A DNA stretch of 64,000 nt from Silene latifolia (taxonomy: Eukaryota; Streptophyta; Magnoliopsida; Caryophyllales; Caryophyllaceae): assembly GCF_048544455.1 (NCBI RefSeq), contig NC_133529.1, forward strand, positions 61,078,271-61,142,270, written 5' to 3'. A program made the translations under genes and the position numbers. Below, piece by piece: positions 10,171-20,405 of this stretch (position 1 is its first letter; each line of letters begins with the position of its first letter). Under the pieces are notes generated by a model. It was given only the letters and a program-made list of their open reading frames with translations. It did not search any database and was not told the origin of the DNA.

Positions 10171-11766
10171 CTAGTCTTCCATCATGCTATCATCATCACC
10201 ACTTCCCTCATGAGAAGTGGTCACATTGCCACTTTCCTTGTCATTTGCTTCTTCACTTTCTTCCTCATCTTCATCTTCACCATTTCTTTCTCCATCTTCA
10301 CTTGCATCTTCCTCAATATTATCATCAACTTCTTCATCATTTCCAACAACCTCATTGTCTCCCACCACGTCCCTAGATGCACCCGGAAATAAGACTTCTC
10401 TATCCGCCCAACTAGGCAAAGGACAAGATGGATCAAGGAGTCCTTGCCTAGCTAGATGTAGGAGGGGTGGATATTGAGCCAAATAAGCATTTTTCCGATC
10501 TTCATGGGCTTGCTTGTGCATTGCTTGCATGAGAAGAGTCACATAGTCTTTCCCAATTTCAATTCCTTCCGGCTTGAACTCTTCATACTCAAAGGGGTAA
10601 GGTGGTATGACAATGGAAGAGGAGGGGGTTTCAAGATCACCCTTTTGTTGTTGAATGATATACTCGGCTTCTTCGGAAAGGGGAAATAGATAATTGGTCC
10701 GGTGGACGCTTAGACGACAAATCTTCGAGGGCAAGGTGAACGATCTAGCTTCACTAGTTAGCCATCCATACTTAGTGTCAAGGGGGTTATGGGCAACCCA
10801 CTTGAACTTGTGAATCATAATATGCATATCAATAAGATGGCCACCTTCCTTTGCTTTGTACTTCTTATCCTTATTGAAATTAGGATCAAAGTGTTTAGCT
10901 AGGACCGTGACTAGGCCGCCATTGACAATAACGGTCGTGCCCTTCTTCCCACTATCAACATTAAGCCATCTATCTACCAAGAGCCTCAAAGAATTGTAAG
11001 GCTCGGTATGAATTCTTCCGATATTCAAAGCCGATTCGAGAATAAAATCAAGTCTTGTGAAATGATTGGTGTCTTTCCTAGCAATTATGGTATTTCCCAC
11101 AACCTTGTGCCATACTCTTATGCCCGGATGATGGACCAAAAGAGCACGACATGCATGAAAATCCTCAAATTTCTTCCCGGAGATTGCCTCCCAAAGAGGC
11201 TCGGGGTCATACTTTCCATAATGCTTAAGATAACGCGATTCATCACTAAGACCCAAAATTTCACCCAATTCCGTAAAGGTAATGCGTCTACTAACATTAG
11301 CTAGACGAAACTCGAGATTTTCTCTATTCTCAACTTTGGTGACTTTCAAAGAACTTAAAAATTCCAAGACAAGGGAGGGGTATGTCAATTCCTTTGTTTC
11401 AAACAATTTCTTCAACCCCATGGCTTTGAAAAAGGCTTTTGTTTGTTCAAGAACACCCAATTTTTCCAAGGTATCTTCACATATGAATTTGGTGGATTGA
11501 ATAGATTTCATAGCAAACTTGACAAAGGTATTTCTATGGGTATCGGAAATAAAAGTTACCTCCGGATAATGCAAAAGTTGATTAATTACCGGAGTAGAAG
11601 GTGTTGTTGCTCCCATAGAAGGTTGTTGTTGTTGTTGCACATCCAAGCTTGGTGTTGCCACCACCATAGCCAAAGCTTTCTTTGTTTGAAGAGCCTTTTG
11701 CCTTTGGGAGAGTGCCTTAGCCTTTGGTGCCTTTGTTGCCTTTGTTGCTCCCTTAGTCCTTGCCAT
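10171..11766 (-). CDS. Element B ORF1 (Athila ORF1-type protein), intact
   Basis: 531 residues from ATG at 11766 (MARTKG). I chose this start because element C begins at the same residue; the upstream TTG is not a likely start. Residues 1-32 are Lys/Arg-rich and could be a nuclear localisation signal. Residues 60-400 form the family core (TKFICEDTLEKLGV, EFRLANVSRRITFTELGEIL, PGIRVWHKVVGNT, NGGLVTVLAKHF). About residues 466-531 are very acidic and end GDDDSMMED. No catalytic motif or membrane segment is visible. The ORF is separate from gag and preceded by its own TATA-like site and motif array. It stays open while the neighbouring gag-protease is broken. Role unknown. Confidence 0.8.
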   Translation of the reverse strand: MARTKGATKATKAPKAKALSQRQKALQTKKALAMVVATPSLDVQQQQQPSMGATTPSTPVINQLLHYPEVTFISDTHRNTFVKFAMKSIQSTKFICEDTLEKLGVLEQTKAFFKAMGLKKLFETKELTYPSLVLEFLSSLKVTKVENRENLEFRLANVSRRITFTELGEILGLSDESRYLKHYGKYDPEPLWEAISGKKFEDFHACRALLVHHPGIRVWHKVVGNTIIARKDTNHFTRLDFILESALNIGRIHTEPYNSLRLLVDRWLNVDSGKKGTTVIVNGGLVTVLAKHFDPNFNKDKKYKAKEGGHLIDMHIMIHKFKWVAHNPLDTKYGWLTSEARSFTLPSKICRLSVHRTNYLFPLSEEAEYIIQQQKGDLETPSSSIVIPPYPFEYEEFKPEGIEIGKDYVTLLMQAMHKQAHEDRKNAYLAQYPPLLHLARQGLLDPSCPLPSWADREVLFPGASRDVVGDNEVVGNDEEVDDNIEEDASEDGERNGEDEDEEESEEANDKESGNVTTSHEGSGDDDSMMED

Positions 11767-12065
11767 TGATGAACTAACCAAGAAAAGAATGAAAAATCTT
11801 AAATTTGTAGTATGCCCAAATCGATTTGAAGGTGAAAGGCTTTGCCTTTATGAAAACAGAAATCGACTCAAAGGTTGAAGATTTTGTTCTTGGTTTTGAT
11901 TTTTTATTGAAGATTGAGTGATTAATTTGTTGTTTGAAGGATGGTTTGATTTGATTTTGGTGAATGTTATTGAGGGTTTTTGTTTTTGTGATGGAGAGGA
12001 TGTGGGTTTTGATGTTGTGGGTAGTGTTTATGAATGAATGAATGAATGAATGAAGGTGGGAGGGG
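11767..12065 (-). promoter_or_regulatory. Putative ORF1 5' leader (element B)
   Basis: Between the TATA-like box and the ORF1 ATG the minus strand is A/C-rich and unstructured (many CAAAAC and ATCAA words, a CATT tandem near 12030-12055), like plant 5' leaders. Element C has a similar leader at 26165-26471. Confidence 0.45.
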
Positions 12066-12073
12066 TTTTTAAA
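12066..12073 (-). promoter_or_regulatory. TATA-like box before ORF1 (element B)
   Basis: Minus-strand TTTCTTTAAAAACCCCTCCC holds TTTAAAAA. It is positioned between the CG-core array and the ORF1 leader. Element C has TTTTAAAACCCCTTCCC at the matching place. The conserved layout supports an internal promoter. Confidence 0.45.
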
Positions 12074-12102
12074 GAAACCGAGAATTTCAAAACTGCAGTG
12101 GC

Positions 12103-12446
12103 AATCCGTGCGGATTCTGCTTCTTCTACCTTTGCAAAAACTCGCCTAAAGACGGGCGGATTTGGTACAATCCGCTCGGATTTGCTGAGCACGGGACGGG
12201 CGGAATTGCTGAAAGACGGACGGATTTTGGCCCGAGAGAAATTTGCTTGTTTTCTCACCGCAAAGACGGGCGTCTTTTCTCCCGGACGGACGGATTCTTC
12301 AAGACGGGCGGATTTTTTTAAATCCGCTCGGATTCTTTATGATCAAGAAAATTTCAAAATTCAGCTCGATTCAAGACGGGCGTCTTTTCCCGCGGAGACG
12401 CTCGGATTGCATAAGACGGGCGGATTCTTTGGAATCCGCTCGGATT
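12103..12446. repeat. Internal CG-N2-CG palindrome array upstream of ORF1 (element B)
   Basis: About 13 sites such as AAGACGGGCGGATT, AATCCGCTCGGATT and AAGACGGGCGTCTTTT. Half-sites are CGGATT or CGTCTT around a two-base centre. The same half-sites fill the LTR array. The array ends 30 bases upstream, in the minus sense, of the TATA-like box for ORF1. Any ORF through this region is an artefact of the repeats. Confidence 0.75.
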
Positions 12447-12796
12447 CTTCCCCTATGTACACGGATTCAGTTCCACCCGTACACAGCGCATTCCCTTTAT
12501 CATTTTTCCATTCTTTCTTTCAAGTCTTGTGTTCTTCATTGTGGGGGCACTACTAAGGCATGGATAGCCTAGGCAATTGCCATCCCCACACTAAGGTAAA
12601 GCACTACACATCAATTGAAATTGTTAGTCCCTCCCTCACTTCTCTCTTATATGACAATTATTTTGATCAAAGTAAATAAAAATCCAAAGATGACAAAAAT
12701 GCAATACAAGAATTGAAATGTAAGTTAGGGAGTTAGAAATATTTACAAGTGGTGGTTTAGGGAGGACTCCACCAAACTCTCATTCTCGATGAGATG
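12447..12796 (-). other. Spacer between protease and ORF1 array (element B)
   Basis: Noncoding DNA after the gag-protease stop. It is homologous to 26871-27212 of element C. It has a conserved CATCCCCACACTA-type stretch on the plus strand. No gene is seen. Confidence 0.5.
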
Positions 12797-15566
12797 TCAA
12801 GGGGGCATGTTCAAGGTGTTGTTGATGTTACTCAACACCTTGAAGAAGTAATCAAAAGCTTGTTCATTGTTATGGTAGAGGTCCTCAATAGACCTTGGCC
12901 CTTGTTGTTGATCATGATCGATGGCATGTCCAATGTAGGGATTAAAAATCCCTTCAAATTCGTCGTCCCAAAGACCACAAACTTCATTGAGTTGATCATT
13001 GAAAATCTCTTGCTTAGATGGAGACAACTCTCCCAATTTCTTCTCTTGGCCAATGAGGCCATCCTCTTCTTCCTTGGTTGATTTTGATGAGCTTTGCAAG
13101 CTCCCCTTGTCACAATTCACTTGCTCTTTGAATGGAGCATCTTCAACTTTCTTCTTCCATTGGAGTTCCGATTTCTTCCTTTCATCTTTTTGGCTATAAT
13201 GATCAATCATGAAACATGGCTCATGCAAACGAGGAGCTCTCATGGTCTTGTCAAGATTAAAAGTTATGCTTTCATCTCCCACTTCTAGAGTGAGCTCACC
13301 ATGTTTCACATCAATCACCGCACCGGCGGTGTGTAGGAAAGGTCTTCCTAGGATGATTGGAATGTTGGAATCTTCCTCCATATCAACAATGACAAAGTCC
13401 ACCGGGATGAAAAACTTCCCAATTCGTACGGGGACATCTTCCCATATCCCTAACGGTGTCTTCGTCGATCTATCGGCCATTTGGAGTGTGATATTGGTGC
13501 ATTTAAGCTCTCCCATTCCCAACCTTTTACTTACCGAGTACGGCATGACACTCACACTAGCCCCTAGATCACATAAGGCTTTGTTGATCGTCGTGTCGCC
13601 AATGGTACACGGTATTGAGAAGCTTCCCGGATCCTTTAACTTTGGAGGTGAACTCCCTTGAAGTATTGCACTACTCACCTTAGTGAAGGCGATAGTCTCA
13701 AGCTTCCGGATTGACTTCTTCTTTGTGAGGATATCTTTCATGTACTTCGCATAGGCCGGAACGTGATTGATTAATTCCGTGAAAGGAATTGAGACTTCTA
13801 AATTCTTCACAATTTCCATGAACTTTCCAAGTTGATCATCAAATTTGGGCTTGGCTTGACGACTTGGAAAAGGAAGTCTAATCACAATGGGCTCCTTCTC
13901 TTTGGCCTTGTCTTCATTTTTCTTTGAACTTTCTTCTTTTGATGATTCTCCATCTTTGGAGTTTTGCACAATTTCTTCCCTTTCACTAGCTTCCACAACT
14001 TCATCCTCAACTTGCTTCTTCGGTGCTTCATACCTTGTACCACTTCTCAAGTGAATGGCACTAACGTTTCATGTCTAGGGGATTACTTTGAGGTGGTAAT
14101 TGCCCCTTTTGTCTTTGTGAGCTTGAAGATGCTAGTTGAGTCAATTGTGTTTCCAACATCTTGGTGTGAGCTAGAATGTTGTTGATGGTGGTTTCCTTTG
14201 CTTGGCTATCTTTTTGCATTTGAGTGAAAAATTCTTGTTGATTCTTTTGCATTTGGAGGACCGCTTTTTGGACATCAAAGCCTTGGTCATTTTGGTGATT
14301 GTATGGATTTTGATTTTGGTAACCTTGGTTTTGATTGTAAAAGGGTCTTTGATTTTGGTTTCTCATGGGTGGTGGAGTGTATGTTGTTTGAGGGTTTTGA
14401 ACATTTTGGCTTTTGTATGAGAGATTTGGATGGAACTTGGTGTTTTCATTGTAAAAATTTGAATAAGGGGTACCACTTTTATATGCTTGGAAAACATTCA
14501 CTTGTTCGGTTGTTCCCCTACACTCACTTAGGTCATGACCCAAAGTTCCACAATTCTCACATATCCCACTTGGGATTGATGAGGATGCCGTCATGGCATT
14601 GACATGATGCTTCGATGATTTTGAGTTTTCCTCAAGTCTAGCCATGGCTTGTTCAAACTTCAAGTTGATTGTGTCAATGTGAGCACTAAGTTGAGCACCC
14701 AATTGAGTAACGGAGTCCACTTCATGCTTTCCTCCTCTAGTAGCCTTGCGAGGTCTACTATATTGTGAGTTATGGACCGCCATTTCCTCAATCTTGTTCC
14801 ATGTTTGATTGTCATCAACTTCGGTGAACATTCCATTTGATCCCATATTGAGAATGTTCCTAGAATCTTCATATAAACCATTCCAAAATTGTTGCACCAA
14901 AAACCATTCGCTAAGTCCATGGTGAGGACATGAGCGACAAATTCCTTTAAACCGCTCCCAAGCTTCATACAAAGACTCTTCATCCCTTTGCTTAAAACCC
15001 GTAATTTGAGCTCTTAGCATGTTGGTCTTTTCCGGTGGGTAGAATTTTTTGTAGAAAGCTAGAGCTAACTTCTTCCAAGAATCTATTCCAAGGGTGGCCT
15101 TATCAAGGCCCTTCAACCATTGCTTTGCGGTGCCGATTAAGGAAAAAGGAAATAAGACCCATCTAATTTGGTCTTGAGTCACGCCCGTTTGAGAGATAGC
15201 ATCACAATAATCGCAAAAGGTTTCCATATGAGAATGAGGGTCCTCACTAGGCATTCCCCCGAATTGGCTCCTCTCAACTAGTTGGATGAAGGCGGACTTG
15301 GCAATAAAATTTCCGGTGAGATGTTCCGGTGTAGGAGTACCATTTGGTAGATTCTCCTCGGTGGGTATGGAGTGTGACGAGAATTTTGGCATTGTAGGTG
15401 GATTTTGTGGGGTATTGTGTAATGGGTTTTCTTCTCCTTCTATTGCGAAAGGATTGACAAACTCACTAGTGGGTTGAACAACTTCACCAACACCTCTCAA
15501 ATTCCTCCTAACAACTCTCCTATTGTTCGTCAAGGTTCTTTCGATTTCACGGTAAAAAGGTAACAA
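12797..15566 (-). pseudogene. Element B gag-protease, frameshifted and start lost
   Basis: Gag runs from about 15588. Elements C and D begin MSRRSQGNLLP or MTRRSQGNLLP, but here the ATG has become ATA, and the next open stretch starts at 15566. The retrotransposon gag domain (IRWVLFPFSLIGTAKQWL to FLVQQFWNGL) is followed by a CCHC knuckle, CENCGTLGHDLSEC. Near 14050-14085 two single-base deletions, relative to element C, shift the frame. The second open part (14050-12797) holds the protease: ALCDLGASVSVMPYSV and IILGRPFLHTAGAV. It ends NNTLNMPP and stop, without reverse transcriptase. The broken state fits a copy moved by proteins from elsewhere. Confidence 0.85.
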
Positions 15567-15706
15567 ATCACTTTGTAACCTTCTAGACTATCAAAATATC
15601 AAACAACTCAAAAACAATTAGAACAAACCTTGAGTATTTTTACTTCCTCAAGGTGAAGAAAGACACAACTAATAACAAAAAGGAAATCTAAGTCAAACAA
15701 ACACCG
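15567..15706 (-). other. Short gag leader (element B)
   Basis: About 140 bases between the primer site and gag. A-rich on the plus strand, with no ORF. Similar in elements C and D. Confidence 0.5.
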
Positions 15707-15724
15707 TCCCCGACAACGGCGCCA
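15707..15724 (-). other. Primer binding site, tRNA-Asp type (element B)
   Basis: Minus-strand TGGCGCCGTTGTCGGGGA lies four bases inside the 5' LTR. It complements the 3' end of plant tRNA-Asp (the familiar Athila PBS TGGCGCCGTTGCCGGGGA) with one mismatch. Elements C and D carry near-identical sites. Confidence 0.85.
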
Positions 15725-16817
15725 TTTTTGATGCGATCCCGCTAAGTGTTCACAAATTAAGATGTGGTCGTTGGTCACGGTCGAATCAAAACACAATTTA
15801 TAGCTAAACAAGCAACTCTACAATTAGTAAAGAGGCAAGTAAAGGTCGGATCCCAAGGGACGGGAGTGAAATGAGATTTCTATTGTAACTAGTGGTGTCT
15901 AAAGGGTGTCACAAATTGGGTTGATGTAGAAGGTTACTAAACTAGAATAACAATGAAAATAAACTAGCAAGATGAATTAAAGGGGGTGTAAACAATTGAT
16001 TAAAGGCACTAGGGTGTCATGGGATCATAGGGGAATCATGGGATATGATCATACGAACATGTTCTCAAATTATAAGCAAGCAATTATTGTTGTGATGGAT
16101 TGAGTTGGGTTATATCTTACAATCCTAGGAAAGTTTGGGTCCCGGAGCCGAATCGATTAGATTGTACAACACCTACAAGTCGACTTAATCTTCCCTACTC
16201 AACAACATGCATGGTCTAATGAGACTCGAGTTGGGTTATGTCTTACAAGTCTCATTGAAAAGATAGGAGATGATAGTAAATGCAAGGATTCATAGGCTTA
16301 GCATTTCATCAAATATAACATGTGCATGAGTTGAGATCAAAACAAGCAAGCAAATAAAACATGAAAGCATATTAATTTAAGCATGAATCATTCCCCATGT
16401 TGGTTTCCCCTAATCACCCATTAACCCTAGCTAAGAGACTACTCACTCATTATCATGTTGATCATGCTAGCAAGGTTGTCAATCATACCAACAATATGAA
16501 ACATGATGAATAAATAAAAGTAATTAGCAATAATTAAAAAGGGATTAAGAGAGTATACCTACTAATGATTCCAATAATAAAGCAAGAATAATAGAAGTAC
16601 TTGAATGCTAGATTGAGAGGTTGTCAATCTCCCAATAATACCCCAAATAATCTTCAATTACCCAAAATAAAGGATGAACAAAAGAGAGATTAAAGAACTA
16701 AAACTTGGATTAAAACTTGATTAATACTTGATTACAATATTGAAGAGAGATTTGATTGATATTAACTACACTAATTATTGATAAGAAGAACATGCTCTCC
16801 TAATTAGACTAATGGGG

Positions 16818-16825
16818 TATTTATA
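16818..16825 (-). promoter_or_regulatory. TATA box of element B 5' LTR promoter
   Basis: Minus-strand CACTATAAATACCCC, identical to the left LTR. Transcription from here would run left through the primer site and gag. Confidence 0.7.
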
Positions 16826-16970
16826 GTGGAAATTAGGGAGGATGCATTAGGGTTAACTAAGGGCTAAACTAGTAATTACACTTTTTAAGTTGAGCAAGGA
16901 GACTCCGGTATTTTCTGAGAGAAGGGCTTCTCTTTTCGTAGCTTGAAGAAGACAATCCGTGCTGTGAAGA

Positions 16971-17134
16971 AATCCGAGCGGAATGGAGTCGGGACGGACG
17001 GATTTGGGCGGTGGAATCCGAGCGGATTCTGAGGAATCCGGACGGATTGTTGAGGGGGAATCCGAGCGGATTCTGCACGGACGCTCGGATTGTGCGGGGG
17101 CGGACGGGCGGATTGTTGACAATCCGCTCGGATT
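16971..17134. repeat. CG-N2-CG palindrome array in element B right LTR
   Basis: Same sites as 7693-7859, differing by a few substitutions and small indels (for example the first site is CGAGCG here and CGGGCG on the left). Substitutions fall within the two-base centre as well as in spacers. Confidence 0.75.
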
Positions 17135-17481
17135 GTCAGTCAGCATAGTAACTTCTTCTTTTCTTCCCTTTTCTTCATAAATTCCTTGGGGATTTCCTTG
17201 GGGACTCAAGGATCTTTTCTCAACATTGCTCTTCTACTATGATATGTACAAAGGCCTTCTAATCTTGTCTCTCCTTGATGCTTGGTCATTGAATTCGATC
17301 AATTTAGTCTCGTTTTGCCGTGAAAATGCAAGATTCTTACTCCTTTCCTACCAAGGGATCAAAATCTCAAAGAATATGCAAAACAAAGAACTAAAGATAA
17401 GAAATGACCCAAATAAGCACTAAAAAGCATGGAAACAAGGCTGATTCGGGGGCTAAATATGCGCCAATTATGGTCACATCA

Positions 17482-17486
17482 TCGAT
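17482..17486. repeat. Target site duplication TCGAT, right copy (element B)
   Basis: Matches 6446-6450 exactly. Confidence 0.9.
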
Positions 17487-18378
17487 CAAACTCTTTTACT
17501 ATAAACCTTAGTACGTAGCTTTTCTTTCCTTCACTGTTACTTTTCCTTGGGATTATTGTTGATCGGATTCAGTTGTTCTTTACGCCGGATTCGCACTGAT
17601 TGTAATCCCTTCTCTCCCTTATTTAATAGTAATCATTTGTTGCTTTAATTTCTCAACTGTGTTCTTATTTCCCTTTGCCCTAATTTTCATTATTGCGTTT
17701 TATTATTTATTCATTATGTTTTCTGCTGGAAATTTGTCTCCTGTTAGTTTAATTACCGATATGAGTAGCTAAACCCCTTTCATGTTGGGATTAGGGGATC
17801 TGCGGTAGAGATGTGACGATGTAGTGAATGAATTAGACGAATTAACTACGAGACTCTGTCACTATAGCAATTTAACTGTAACTACCGACCTAATTGAGTG
17901 CACGCTTCTATGTCACCTTTAATCTGGCTAAAATTAATCCTGGATCGAAAGATTGGACTAAATAGGCCTGCTATAAACAGTAGACTACCCTAATGAGGAC
18001 GAAAGTTAAGTTAGTGGTATTTTAGGATAGAAAGTGGACCGAAAGGACCTTTTAACATTCGTCTCACACCTGGTTCGTCTGAATCATTTACAGCTGTCCC
18101 AGGACTACCGTAGTGAACCGAATTCCCGACATGTCTCTCTCTCCTTGATAGTTTAAATCGTTTTCCTTGCCTTTACTGCTCTTTACTTTAATTCTCTTTC
18201 CTTTTAACCTCGTAGTTTAGAAACCAAAATTCAAACAAACCCATTTGTTACCATAGGATTAGAAATAGACAGTTATAATTACATTACCTCCTTGTGGATT
18301 CGATACTCGACTGCCTCTACTACATTTTAGTTGAGACCGTTAGGTTTTATCTTTGATAGGGTTGCGATAGCCGTGTCA
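17487..18378 (+). repeat. Element A 3' LTR, second part
   Basis: Continues the LTR interrupted by element B and ends with the Athila-like terminus CGATACTCGACTGCC ... GCGATAGCCGTGTCA. Without B the LTR is about 1.48 kb. No gene is seen in it. Confidence 0.75.
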
Positions 18379-19661
18379 GTAAGCATCAGAACTCCAAGAG
18401 GATTCTGAGTGTTGTTAGGCTTGCCTCCAGGCGGTATTGGTAGGCGACCGTCTTCAATCATATTTTGAAGTACATTTTTCAGTTTGTAGCATTTTTCTGT
18501 ATCATGTCCCTAACCTCTATGGTATTCGCAGTACGAATTCTCATCCCAGAACTTGGATTTCTTTTCTGGTTCGGCTGTAGGGCCTATGGGTTGAAGTTTA
18601 CCCAGCTTTATCAACCTCTTTAGAGAGTTGGAATATGTGTCCCCTAGATTTGTGAACTTCCTTGGAGGGATACTCTTCTTAGATAGCTCGAGGAGGTTAA
18701 CTTCATCAGTCTTGCTAGTAGAGCCGTAAGAACGACTTGTTGAACCTCTATATCCACGACCTATCGTTTTGGACAAGAGTCCTTTACGGATGTCATCTTC
18801 GATCCTCGTCCCTAGTACGGTCAAATCTTTGAAGGTCTTGATGTTTTGATACCTCAAGTGATTTGTATAGATAGGCTTTAGGTTGTCGACGAATTTCTCT
18901 ACGAGGGTGGCTTCATACGGACGTTCAACAAGTTGAGTACTAGTCTTCCTCCACCGACTTAGGAAGTCGGTGAAACCTTATTTGTCATTTTGGGTAAGAA
19001 CCTCTAAAGTGCGCATGTTGACTTGGATTTCAGCATTATCCGCATATTGTTTAGCAAACTCGATTGCGGCATCATCCCAGGTAGCGATTTTCTTGTGCTC
19101 TAGCGAATAGAACCATTGTTTTGGGATGGTGTCAAGAGATGAAGGAAAGATCCTTAAAAACATCTCGGGTTTAATGCCTTTGATAGACATGTAATACTTG
19201 AAAGCACGGATATGGTTCAAAGGGTCTTCATGCCCCCTGAATTTAGGGATATCCGTCATGTTGAAGTTGGTTGGCAACTTGGAACTTACGGCCTCATATT
19301 TGCGATTGTTATCCCTATAGATATCATCCCCTTTGAGATACATCAATTGTTCCTCCAAGTATTGGAGTCGTTTCTCAGCTGCAGTCATACCTATGGGAGG
19401 GTTTTCGTCACTGAAGTTGTTCACGAAGTCATCAGCCATCTCACTTTCTCGAGGAGGCATCCTCGTTTCCACGGCATATATTCGGCCCTCAATGGTGTCA
19501 AGGCGATCATACAATTGGTCTTGAGTAACTTGGAGACGAGCTAGCGCGTTTAGGATTTGATCATTACCATTCTGGAGTTGGTCGAAGTTCACGTCGCTTG
19601 TTTCAGGCATCTTTGGAAACTGAATAAGAGATCGACGACGAATCAAAACACGATCGACCAT
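18379..19661 (-). pseudogene. Tat-lineage gag, two nonsense codons
   Basis: One reading frame from 19661 to the junction at 18379, about 427 codons, broken by TAA (18978-18980) and TAG (18510-18512). The N-terminal part has a likely coiled region (LNALARLQVTQDQLYDRLDT). Then comes the gag domain (PLNHIRAFKYYMSIKGIKP, WFYSLEHKKIATWDDAAIEF) and a Tat-type zinc-binding start, YCEYHRG, followed after the stop by GHDTEKCYKL. The C-terminus is cut by element A. Structural protein of the particle, now inactive. Confidence 0.8.
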
Positions 19662-20384
19662 TCTAGCACACTTACTCGAAAAGAAATATTTTGACTCGTG
19701 AAGTGGGAGTGTGCCACTTGTGTCAACTGAGTTTTAAGAAATGACAAAGTTTGAAAATTGTTGTTCCTAGTCAACTTTAGTGTAGTTGTAGGAGTGGACT
19801 CGAAGTGAGGTTTTGAAATGGGTTTTGAGGCCCGAATTTTGACTCGACAATTGGACAGAGTTTCGACTTGTTTTGTGCTAATGTTAGGCCCATATTTCGA
19901 AATTTTACGTTTCAAAGAAGGATTTTGAATTTAAAAATCGTCATGGTTTTGTTTAGAAATGGTGATCACGTATGGTACAAACATTATACAAGCATTATAA
20001 CGGGATGCTGAGTGCATTTAAAAGGGTTTTGGTTTAAAGGGTGGGTTGCCATACCGAACAATCAAACCCGAAGTCTGTGGAGAGGCTCGTACCAAACAAG
20101 AGTAAGGCCGATTCCTAGTCCATTTCCTCAAGTAGTGAAAGTCCTTGATACAAACAAGAGTAAGCATCATGGTATGGATGACGTCAATCGTTATCCATCC
20201 TTAGGCCCAAATAAGAATTAGGACCGTTTAGACGGGACGATTGGTCAAATGGGTTAGGTTGGGCCTAGGAAGGCCGAATAAATGATTTAGGAAGACCGAG
20301 TTATGAAAACCGACAATTGTCTTGTACAAACTATTCCCTAACCTTGTTCAAGTTTCACCCTTTTGGCTACACGTAAGTGTATTA
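19662..20384 (-). other. Leader of the Tat-lineage element
   Basis: About 720 bases between primer site and gag. No long ORF or repeat is seen. Long leaders are usual in this lineage. Confidence 0.5.
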
Positions 20385-20402
20385 TCCCCAGCAGAGTCGC
20401 CA
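20385..20402 (-). other. Primer binding site of the Tat-lineage element
   Basis: Minus-strand TGGCGACTCTGCTGGGGA, three bases from the LTR end. TGG pairs with the tRNA CCA end. It is the form known from Tat/Ogre elements. I did not assign the tRNA. Confidence 0.75.
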
Positions 20403-20405
20403 AAC

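Larger units (their letters stand above)
6451..17481 (-). mobile_element. Element B: complete pol-less Athila-derived retrotransposon, minus sense
   Basis: 11,031 bases bounded by LTRs of 1756 and 1753 bases, TG...CA ends and TCGAT duplications. On the minus strand the order is 5' LTR (right), tRNA-Asp primer site, gag, protease, spacer with CG-core array, ORF1, spacer, polypurine tract, 3' LTR (left). There is no reverse transcriptase, RNase H or integrase. The LTRs differ at roughly 20 positions by eye (about 1%), so the insertion is recent. Gag-protease is frameshifted and its start codon lost, while ORF1 is open. Reverse transcription must have used proteins from another element. Confidence 0.9.
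15729..17481 (-). repeat. Element B 5' LTR (right copy)
   Basis: 1753 bases, TG...CA, paired with 6451-8206. Contains the motif array at 16971-17134 and a minus-strand TATAAATA at 16818-16825. As the 5' LTR it would start the genomic transcript near 16790. Confidence 0.9.
1..18378 (+). mobile_element. Element A: Athila-like LTR retrotransposon, plus sense, 5' part outside window
   Basis: Order on the plus strand is gag-protease remnant, motif array, ORF1, long 3' untranslated region, polypurine tract and 3' LTR. The LTR begins TGATACGTGCC at 5862 and ends CCGTGTCA at 18378, with element B inserted at 6451-17481. There is no reverse transcriptase, RNase H or integrase between the protease and ORF1, so as far as visible the element is non-autonomous. 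Directly after its end the sequence is in-frame gag of a Tat element on the other strand, so A probably inserted in that gag. The predicted duplication is GTAAG (18379-18383), and its partner lies left of the window. Confidence 0.8.

Noticed and set aside
10217-11769. Plus-strand ORFs opposite ORF1 of element B
   Set aside because: Shadows of the minus-strand ORF; Ser- and Leu-rich translations of its acidic tail.
15711-15740. tRNA-Asp-like sequence as a tRNA gene
   Set aside because: Only the 3' end complement is present, next to an LTR, so it is a primer binding site. The same holds at 30136 and 45165.
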